From Tetrapyrgos nigripes (taxonomy: Eukaryota > Basidiomycota > Agaricomycetes > Agaricales > Campanellaceae), in the NCBI GenBank assembly GCA_013368315.1, contig JAACJM010000031.1, positions 1 through 64,000 of the forward strand: a stretch of DNA of 64,000 nucleotides. The letters run 5' to 3'. Below, piece by piece: positions 55,501 to 64,000 of this stretch. The notes below the pieces were generated by a model. It was not told where the DNA came from. It worked only from the letters and a program-made list of their open reading frames with translations, and ran no database searches. Position 1 is the first letter of the stretch. Every line of letters starts with the position of its first letter. The position numbers and the translations under genes are program-made.

Positions 55501-56869
55501 AGGTTGAGGAACATAGACTTAGCATCATCATGACATAATGAACCAGAAGCCTAGGTGTCCTCTAAGGTCCTCAAGACTCAGGGGTCAGTCAATCAGCATG
55601 ATAACTCTTCGCCACTCATAAGATGTGTTCCCCTGTATTTTGAGATGGAAACAATGATAGCTACAACAACTGCTACTAGCTATAGGGTGTAAATTTATTT
55701 GTAATTATAGCTTCGTATAAGGAGGAATATCATTAGTACGCAAGGAATAATAGCATCATGGTATCGAACCGAGCTCGAGTGGACTTATGTTCGTTGAGGA
55801 ATATCCAAGTCTGAGAATAGGGGTAGCACGCACATTAAGTCTACCAACGGCAATTTGAGCTTTGGTACTACAAATGGATACAAGGAATATCTAATGTAGC
55901 TGTGTGAAGGGTCGAGATCAATGGAAGGTGGACGCTGAGGCCATTGAAGGGTCCGACGTGGTTGACGATGACCGATGACCTTGCAACGTCTTGGCACGCT
56001 TACATCATCACCAGTCCCTCCTCTGTGAGTCGAGCAACTCTCTTGCATCTTCCACAGTCATTGCTAGCGTTAGCAATGATGGCAGGCATGGTAAATTTAT
56101 GCATACTTTCAATATATAAAATAATTATGAAGCAATGTTTCTTTTTGAAAAGTCGTAAAGTCACAAATTTGCAACAAGGTGAACAAAGTTCTTTAACAAG
56201 ATCCCGTAGGTTTGAAGGCATTTTTCATTCCAGTAAATTGTACATGACTTATATGATATACCTGGCCTACATGGGTAATTTAGTGGTACCATATGACCCT
56301 CTATCGATGGTGTAGACCGCCCGCACGACAGACTGTACGCAGTGGCGCACATAATGATGCTGAAAACATGCCCCGAACACTCTATATACTCATGCATATC
56401 CGATAAAATAAAGAGTGTATATAATACTACCCTAATGAACATAACCGCAAGGGAAAATATATGTGATCGTTGAAGCTATGACGAAAGGCGGTCATACAAA
56501 TGGTCACCCCGACAGATCCCGAAGTGCGCACCTTCCTTTTTTATCATGCCTGATTGAATTCTCACAGCTCAGTCCTGACCGCTGCACCAGCGCACTTACC
56601 ACAGACCGCAGTCTCACTAACGCCATACAACCAAATGCATGTTGCCGGACACTCACTGCAAGTAGAATTATATTTTTGATAAGGTATCGTTTTGGTTATA
56701 CTTCTCAGTGAAGGCACTTAAGGTCAGTGGTCACGGCCGGGGCATCAGCGCCGCACGCGATGGAAGTCGACAAGTGATGTACTAAGTCTAACCAGATTTG
56801 ATACTCTAATAACTCACTTGAACACTTTTCGTTCCTTAAAAAGTGAATAACGACTTAGAGGCGGGAGTA

Positions 56870-56993
56870 ATACATCAATGCATCAAAGGGCATCAAACTG
56901 CCTGGAAATGCGCTAAACGCCTTATGTGAGAGGCGCTTCAGGTACCCATTGAAGCCTTATAGAAGTCCGATCAATTGGTCATGACAGGTGTGT
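56870..56993 (-). repeat. Inverted partner of the SINE-like body
   Basis: It matches 55329-55450 in reverse complement through CTGTCATGACCAATTGATCG, GACTTCTATAAGGCTTC, GGTACCTGAAG, CTCTCACATAAGGCGTTTA and GGCAGTTTGATGCCCTT. The tRNA head is not present. It may be a 5'-truncated SINE copy or the other end of an inverted-repeat element. Confidence 0.75.
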
Positions 56994-59900
56994 TTTGCCA
57001 CGTTCATGCCATCTGAGGCCCCAATTATAATGAGTCGTAATGCTGTCGAGCCACTATCTTATGAGCATTTCTTCTTTTCAATAATGGGCCGTAATGGCCA
57101 GTTCCATTATCATCATTATGAGGGCTTACAGCCGGTTATAGCCGGATTTCGAAATTTCCGACATAGGAAGGCCAAAACCAGAAAGACTTCGACATGAAGA
57201 GACAAAAGCTAGCCCGCCATGACCCAGATTAGCTACATCCACCGTCCGGGGAATGTGTCTCTACACTGATGGCTCCAGAAACACCTAATATACCACAACG
57301 TGATATGTTGTCAATGTTGGCAATGCAGTTTAAATCTCAGACCGCCTGGAAGCATATAGCAGAAGAAAGAAAGACAAAGAAGTCAAAAAAAGTGGAGGAC
57401 ACCACCAGTACTGGTCCTCGCTCGAGAAGCACTAAACAGCGAGCAGCAACAGCAGCGCAAAAGCCCAGCCAGTGACAGAGTAACATGGAAAGATGATATG
57501 CATCAGGTTCTTTGATTCCGCAATTTGGTAGATTTGAAAATTCTTGAGAGTATCATGGGCAAAGGATTGTTGGAGCATTTGTCTGTGCTCCTGAGAACCC
57601 CATCCTAAAAGGTCCAATAAATTGCGAGGAGCGTTAACACTTGTTCACCATATCAGATGAAGTGGATGCACGTCTCAACGGTAACCAGCATAGTAAAATG
57701 CAGTCCATTTTCTCAACAGCTCTTATGTGACCACTCTATTCTTCACGACAACCACCTTTTGTCCACGGACATATATGTACACGAGATCGGCTGAGAGCTT
57801 GAAGAAGCAGCCCACGTTGATCGTCTGTTTCTCACATTCTTGCTGGTAACGAAGTCCTCTAAAGCAGAGTAGCATAAGGCACTGAACGAAACCCAATAAA
57901 TGATCAAGGACTCACCTTTTAGCAATATGCATCACATCTTGTGCCAAAGTACTACTCACGTACTAGATGTCTTCAGGGCACCGTTGATTGGTCAGAGTGG
58001 CCTAGACCTAGATAAAGGCGCAATCATGAGGATTTGATGAGAGTGGATGTGCAGAGTCACAGACGATACCTCTTGCTTGGGTTCCTTGTATGGTTGCAGT
58101 GTGGGGTGACAGTTGAGAGAAGGAAAGGATGGTGCATGTCGATGAGTCGACGCGCTGGCATGACACTGGTTGTCATCGTTGTCGTCAACATCGTGGGCGG
58201 CATTGCATATTTGACAACATTTTTGTATGGACTTAAATCACGAGTTGTTCTCACGATTTCTGACATGAATTTATTCGATTTATCTGTTGTCGCAAAGCCT
58301 CTCCATGAGATGATAAATTTTTGCGGGCGTTTATAACCAACAAAATGGTTTCATATGCCCAACTTAGAAAGCCCTTGAAAATATGTCTCGAATGGGTGAT
58401 GAAAAAGTACCAAAGATAAGTTCAGTATTTGAGCCTGATCCGATGGGCAAAAGAGGCAAGTATTTTACCCAATATCTAGACATCATTGTAATCCAAAGAA
58501 TTTTTTGCAGGATTTTTATGGATGCTGACAAAGGGTGACACATTTGCAAGCATTTTCGTCGGCAAGAAATATATAGGCTCTGAAGATAGTAAACACAGAC
58601 AAGCTAGTCAATTTTTTCCTGAGCTTTTGCCAAACATCAAGTACATATTTTTCTTCGCTGTAAAGCCGGTAATTTTGGATCAAGTATCAGCCCTTCCAAT
58701 ACATTACATTTTTGTGTCCATGGAACACAGAGTATTCACATTGACAACACTGCACATTTTTGCATTCAAATTTGCTACTCAAAGATTCGACAGTTTCTAT
58801 TTACCAATAAGACCAAGTTTTCACCATAAGTCTTGATCATTCAAAAAGTTCAAGTATTTCACAAAGTAATCTGGAACCAAAAGTTGGATTATTTAGTAAT
58901 AGTCTAATCAGCGAAAAGTGAATCACTCTGCCAAGGGACTTGGTCAACAAAAAGACCAAGTTTTTGTGTCAAGACTTGAGCACCACATAGCCCAAGTCTT
59001 TCTCGAGATAAACTCCTCTGCCAACAAACCAAGTTTTTCCCCGGGAGGGTCAAAAGGTTAGCTTTCTCAAGAACCTTTGATCTGGAGGAACAAGAAGTTT
59101 CTGGGTCACAAATTTCTCCTGTTACATCCCAAACCCCATCCCTAGGACTCTCAGAGATGAAGATAGTCTGTTACGGATCAGAAAAAAGCTTTATTGTCAA
59201 CCTAGTAGCAATCTTGGGAGGACAGCACTACATGATGGACGAGAAGACCATGAAAAACTGGAAAAGCATGCCTTTGGATATGCTGAAAGAAAAAACAAAG
59301 ATGGACAAAATCCTTCATCCCAGGAAACGGTGTGGCATTAATGTTCAATGATGGCAGTGACAAGGTGAGCAGTGAGCAGTCATGAAATGTCCAGGGACTT
59401 TGTGGAGATGAAGCTGCAACTTGAGAACCCAGGAACCCGGAAGCCAGTTCGAAGATGGACTGATACTTAGAATGACTGATCGAAGTGGAAGCGAAACTCA
59501 CAGTAACCAGTCAGCAGTTTGAGAGTGTGGTAATTCGTGAGTCGACAATGATATCAATACCACTGGCAGTAACCGGCACCCCCAAAGTTTGACCATTCAA
59601 TACCCTTCGAATTTTGCGGAGCTGCAAGGCGCAGGTCTCTGTAAGGAGTCAATAGAAGCCTTTGAAGTTGATGACATACCGAAGGTTCAGAATCTAGAGA
59701 AAACAATGAGTGTTAACACATCTCAAAGAAGAGCTAGACAGACCAGTACTATCCCAAAGGAACCCTCAGGCCGATCTCACTGTCATACTCAGGCTCAAAG
59801 AACACAGATTTACCATCGCCTCCGGCCACAATCCCCCTCTGTACAGCTCTCTTCGCTTTGTCGGGCACTGTGAACCATCCATCCATCCTGGATAGCTTTG

Positions 59901-62293
59901 CAGAGTGACAACACATTGTCCTGATGACCATCGAGCCTGAGTAGAACCAGAAAGAACCTGAATAGCATATATTTAATCAGAAATAACTCAGGAAGATGGT
60001 TTAAGGGTTAAGGTAAATCCTGAGGTAAGCAGGAGTGGATCACAAGCGGAAAATCACAAGAGAAAGCAGGATGGGACATGAAGGAACAAACAGTTACTTA
60101 GCAAGCTGCACAAAAGTATGAAGCCTGGGAAGGAAGGAAGAGACTGGTAAAGACCAAGAGATGACTACAAAAATAAAATAGTAAAAGAATAAGAATAACT
60201 CACTGTAGTCTCGACTATCGATAATGATGCACTTTGCTGTTTATGACTGATCATGACGTATAATGGTAGCACATTGGGGGCCTGCGAATCGCTTGGAAAA
60301 AGACTGAATGAAGGCGCACTAACGGCTAGTGAAGGGGACTGAACGCATTTGCTGACGAAACTTGGTGAAGCCTAGTTGTTCTGATTAGGAGAAAAGATAG
60401 TTAGACGAGTTACAAGGGCTGTCTTACGAGACAGGAAGGAAGAAGACCACAAAACCTACAACCACGTTGACTACCCAGCCCAAACAGTCGCTGAGACACC
60501 TTGACGAATGATGCAACCAGACCCAGAGCTAAAAATTCACCAGAGCATCACGACAATTGGTCACAGCTGAAGTCTCCATGCTCTGTGCTCCATGTGACAA
60601 GGGATGAGGGCGAATGCGGCAATTAGTCAGTCTAAGCGCCCAATGGTAAATGTTGATAATAGTAGAGAAAGCAGAGAGAGGCATCAGACAACACACGCCA
60701 TGAAGGACAGCCAGAAACAAGCAAAGAAGAACCAGAAAAAGAGAGAAATTGGGGAGTCTTCTGTGGAACTCACCAGCTTCATTTCAATTGACAATCATGA
60801 GGATTGTGAAGACAATTCTTAGGCCAGTACTGCCACATATCACCTGCGAAGAAACATATCAGAACGTGCAATCTGAGGTGTGAAAATCTCGGCAGGGGAA
60901 GGCAAGGAGAAACAGAAAGAGTAGTATACTCACCCACCAGCCCTTGATACAACCTCCTACCTGCCCTCCTCTGGGTCCAATCTCCTTCAGAACAGCCCAG
61001 CTCTTAGTAGAAGTCACCCAAGAGCTTGTGTAAGCTATTAGCCTTCCATGCTGTAAAGGAACACGAAGATGACCTTCTCTTCCAGATCCAGAATCGCCAC
61101 TTGACAGGGGCTGAGGTGACCAAGAAGGTTTGGATGATCTGCAATGAAGGCAGTATCATCAGGGGAAGGACAAGGACCCCAAAATGAACCAAAAAAAGAG
61201 AGGCACTCACTGAGACAGTTGTCGATATTTCTAAATTTCATCCTCCCATGCTGTAACTGTCCAATTCCCACCTGACTCACTCGTTGTGCTCTCAGAGCTT
61301 TTCAAAGAAAGGAACTTGTACACGTCTCTATGGCCATGAGAGTTACAATTGAGGGTTTGAGTCGCCCAGAGATGCTACTCTGGAATGTTTTGAGGAATTA
61401 TAGAGGCTAACTGGGTACTAGGCCATGAGGAGGAGGAGGGGAACAGTGGGTGTCATGAGCACTGAGCGTTTGGCAGAAATGAAATGAAATGAAATAAACA
61501 ATTGGCAGCTAGCGCCCATATCATGACCAGTGTGACGCCTTCAATGCGCTACTTTTAGTCGCGATCGGCTAATTCACTTTTGATTCTTTGATTCTGCAGC
61601 TCATACTCAAAACGAAATCTTCAGTCGACATGCCCCGGTCTGGTGTTACTATAGTCTATCCACTCAGTGTTTTACAATTGTTTTTGGACCTCATCCCTTC
61701 TATGCTTTGGTACTTATATGCTTTCTCTGCCTCGCTGGCACGCTGCTATCTTTCAAATTCGATAGTGGCCATTTCTTGGTTTTTCTTCTGTCTTGACTTC
61801 AAATCTCTCCCTTGAGTTGTTGGTTGCATCTGTAATGCCATCTGTTGAAGCCTTAGATGAATTCATCGCAATGTGTTACTGATTCCGTCAGTCAGTTGCT
61901 CTTATACATACTAGCACGACCACTCTGATGATGCTTAACTCGTAGTATCTTGGTAGTATCACTTGGTACCACTGTAATTCTCCCCTTTGTCTGTGAACAT
62001 CTAATGGTACTTGAGTTGGAATGCATAATCAGTGAATCGTGCCATCCTCAGCAATGTCCAGTTCCTACAAGCAGTGTTGAGTAGCGATTCATCTGAGCAA
62101 ACATTCGTTCGTACTTTTTTCAATGACGTGATCACTGCTACTTCCCTTTTCTCCCAACGAATAACACATTTGGCAAAGTGAGCCTTAAGTTCTTTACTGG
62201 GAATCAAGAGAAGCCTCTCCTCTAGCCAGCAGCCTCATAGCCGGGACCTAAAGATGGGGTAGTGCGCATAGGGATCACAGTCAACATGAGCGC
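56994..62293. other. Long gene-poor stretch
   Basis: No recognised gene in 5.3 kb. A 68-residue Lys/Arg-rich frame (57269-57475, ending TAAQKPSQ) could be a transposase tail. A minus-strand pair of exons at about 61038-61280, joined by a clean GTGAGT..TGCAG intron, would give RNIDNCLNHPNLLGH and a short end. Neither can be assigned. Frames at 58034-58336 and 58522-58836 are open without domains. Confidence 0.35.
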
Positions 62294-63076
62294 TCATGAG
62301 GTCTCATGCAGGCATAGATGCGTGAAGCAATCTTGAATCAAGTTCTCTATGCAAGCTGAAATCTCTTCTCCATTAGAATCTCGAACATACACACCACTGT
62401 TACCCTCGTGGCAATCCCTGGTGCTAAACATGACCCCATTTATTTCTATGGTGGAAGCAGATCGAACATATTTCGGAAGTGTCATTTTAGCCTGGATGAA
62501 AAGTACTTGTATCTCTTCAGGTAGCTGGTATAACGTCTGACTGATATTTTCCTCGTAGATATCTTCCCTGGCTGAAGCAATGCGTAGATCAGTGGTGAGA
62601 GTTCCACGAAGCTCCGGTGTGATCAGTTTCTCTAGAAAGGGCCGGCAAGCTCTTAGGAACCCTGGGCAGCAGTCCAGGTATATGTAGTGGATTAGGTTCT
62701 GCATCTCATGATACTTTCGACCCATGGTCCATTCATATTCACCTTAGTGAGATCATCAGAATGGGTTGTGGTCACTGATCACGATCACTGTACCTGCTTT
62801 GTAATTGGTTTCGAACTCCCCAACGTCCCCTATCTGCCTCTCGAATGGGAACGCCCATGCTCCATTTACTGGTCCATACTGAAGCAAAAACTCTCCGATG
62901 TGAAAAGCCATGTGGTGATTGGGAACACAACCATACTGAGGAAATAAAGAATGTAGGTGCTGCCTATATCTTGTCATTTGTTCCAAGTACGCTTCTCTGT
63001 GACGTTCTGAAGTGGTCCTTGATGAAGCAATGATGACAGCAGAGACCAGATGCATGGTGAGATCAAGTAATGCCTG
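62294..63076 (-). pseudogene. C-terminal part of a Tnp2/CACTA-type transposase (DUF4218 region), cut by a KDZ end
   Basis: Read on the minus strand, QALLDLTMHLVSAVIIASSR is followed by GCVPNHHMAFHIGEFLLQYG and PVNGAWAFPFERQIGDV, the H-x-x-H / PFERxIG pattern of the DUF4218 region after Tnp2-type DDE domains. A 50-base intron (GTACAG..CTAAG) leads to EYEWTMGRKYHEMQNLIHYI and then to a stop near 62294. Upstream the gene is lost: the KDZ terminal repeat begins at 63077 within the codons before QALLDL. The catalytic domain is not in the window. Confidence 0.75.
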
Positions 63077-64000
63077 CACTGGGTGCAAACACTTGTAAAT
63101 CCTCTGCTTTACTGAGGTTTTACAAGAGTATTACACCAAGCCAATCAATATGTAAGACTCCTTGTCATACATTAGTATTACAAGGGACAGAAAAAATTAG
63201 AACAACCTTGTATGACCATTGTAAGTCACAAAGAAATACCATGGACTTTCAGTGTGACTTGCTGTCACTGTATACCCTTGGTTGATATACTGTGGAATTA
63301 CACAGGAATTTCAGAGTGACTTTTTGTCACAAATATGTCATGTAGTAAGACACATAGGAAATACTGGAGTATTTCAGTGTGACAGATAATCAGAGTATGA
63401 CAACAGTAAGGCAAGAGAGATTTACAAAAGGACTTACAAGGAAGCAAAATCTGCAGGAAATTGACAAAAGTGACAATCAAGTCACAGTAATACACTTGTA
63501 AGACTAGCTGTATTATGAAGGAATTACAAGAAACATTTGCTACAAACACTGGTAAATCCTCAGCCTTACTGGAGTATTACAAGAGTATTATGGGGAACCA
63601 ATCAATATGTAAATAGGCTTGACTTACAAGTGTATTACAAAATAGACAAAAAATGAGGACTGTTCTGAAGGACTGTTGTAAGCTGCAAGGACATACCATG
63701 GACTTTCAGTGTGAGGCTTTGTCACAGTATAGCATTGAAGAGCATACAGTGGAATTACAAGGTGACTTTTTTGTCACAGTATGTCTTCTTGTAGAACAGA
63801 ACTGAAATACCACAGTATTTCAGTGTGAGATAATGTCACAGTAAGACAATTTGTAAACCAAGTAAAATTTACAGAGGACTTACCAGAAGGTAGAACTTGA
63901 AAGTCTTGGGTAAGACTGCTCATATTTACACTGAATTTATGGAGGGGCAGCTGTGTCATAGTGATACTGTAGAAAGACTTGTGATTTTACAAGGGAATTA
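63077..64000 (+). repeat. Third KDZ terminal repeat (runs off the window)
   Basis: It starts CACTGGGTGCAAACACTTG and follows the left repeat at 20956 almost base for base to about 22310, without the solo LTR. Small differences (a few substitutions and one-base indels) mark it as a separate, closely related copy. A second KDZ element probably continues to the right. Confidence 0.92.

Overview
This window looks like nuclear DNA of a mushroom-forming basidiomycete (Agaricomycetes). The reasons are the many short GT..AG introns of about 50-60 bases, a CaaX-ended mating-pheromone-type precursor, a DUF6534 multi-pass membrane protein and other expanded agaricomycete membrane families, a KDZ (Kyakuja-Dileera-Zisupton) transposase with its CxC2 cysteine cluster, and a fungal GH13 alpha-amylase with a CBM20 domain. 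No rRNA, CRISPR or operon-like organisation was seen. Exon joints were read by eye, so gene limits are approximate unless a start or stop codon is named.

Host-gene half (1-20955). In order: the tail of an unrecognised gene; an Old Yellow Enzyme-type oxidoreductase (+); a lipopeptide pheromone precursor (-); a broken duplicate of the end of an MFS transporter and then the intact transporter (+); a DUF6534 protein (+); a seven-helix-type membrane protein (-); a DUF3820 (QSregVF-like) protein (-); an unrecognised 507-residue membrane protein (+) flanked by direct repeats; and a divergent SKP1-like protein (+). These are independent genes of secondary metabolism, transport, signalling and ubiquitin-adapter type, not one pathway.

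Central element (20956-39320). An 18.4-kb KDZ-type DNA transposon is bounded by terminal inverted repeats of about 1.25 kb that both end in CACTGGGTGC. Inside are a 3.1-kb 9-base minisatellite that reverses strand at a hairpin near 23791, two accessory genes on the minus strand, the transposase on the plus strand, several tandem-repeat blocks, and a matching 0.3-kb minisatellite at the right end. The left terminal repeat carries a solo LTR with a 5-base target duplication. The transposase keeps its apparent DDE residues but has four TGA stops, each explained by CGA to TGA. A third terminal repeat, in the same orientation as the left one, starts at 63077, inside a Tnp2/CACTA-type transposase gene, and runs off the window.

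Transposon-rich half (39321-64000). An alpha-amylase/CBM20 pseudogene carries the same CGA to TGA type of stop. After it come small inverted-repeat elements, a 2.1-kb inverted-repeat element enclosing a seven-helix-type host gene (44139-46245), and two tandem copies of a TIR element (47863-52797). The first of these copies is interrupted by a 1372-base hAT element with a perfect 8-base target duplication, whose empty site survives in the second copy. Further right are a tRNA-derived SINE-like sequence, a long gene-poor stretch, and the CACTA remnant. The region reads as layered transposon insertions that can be put in order.
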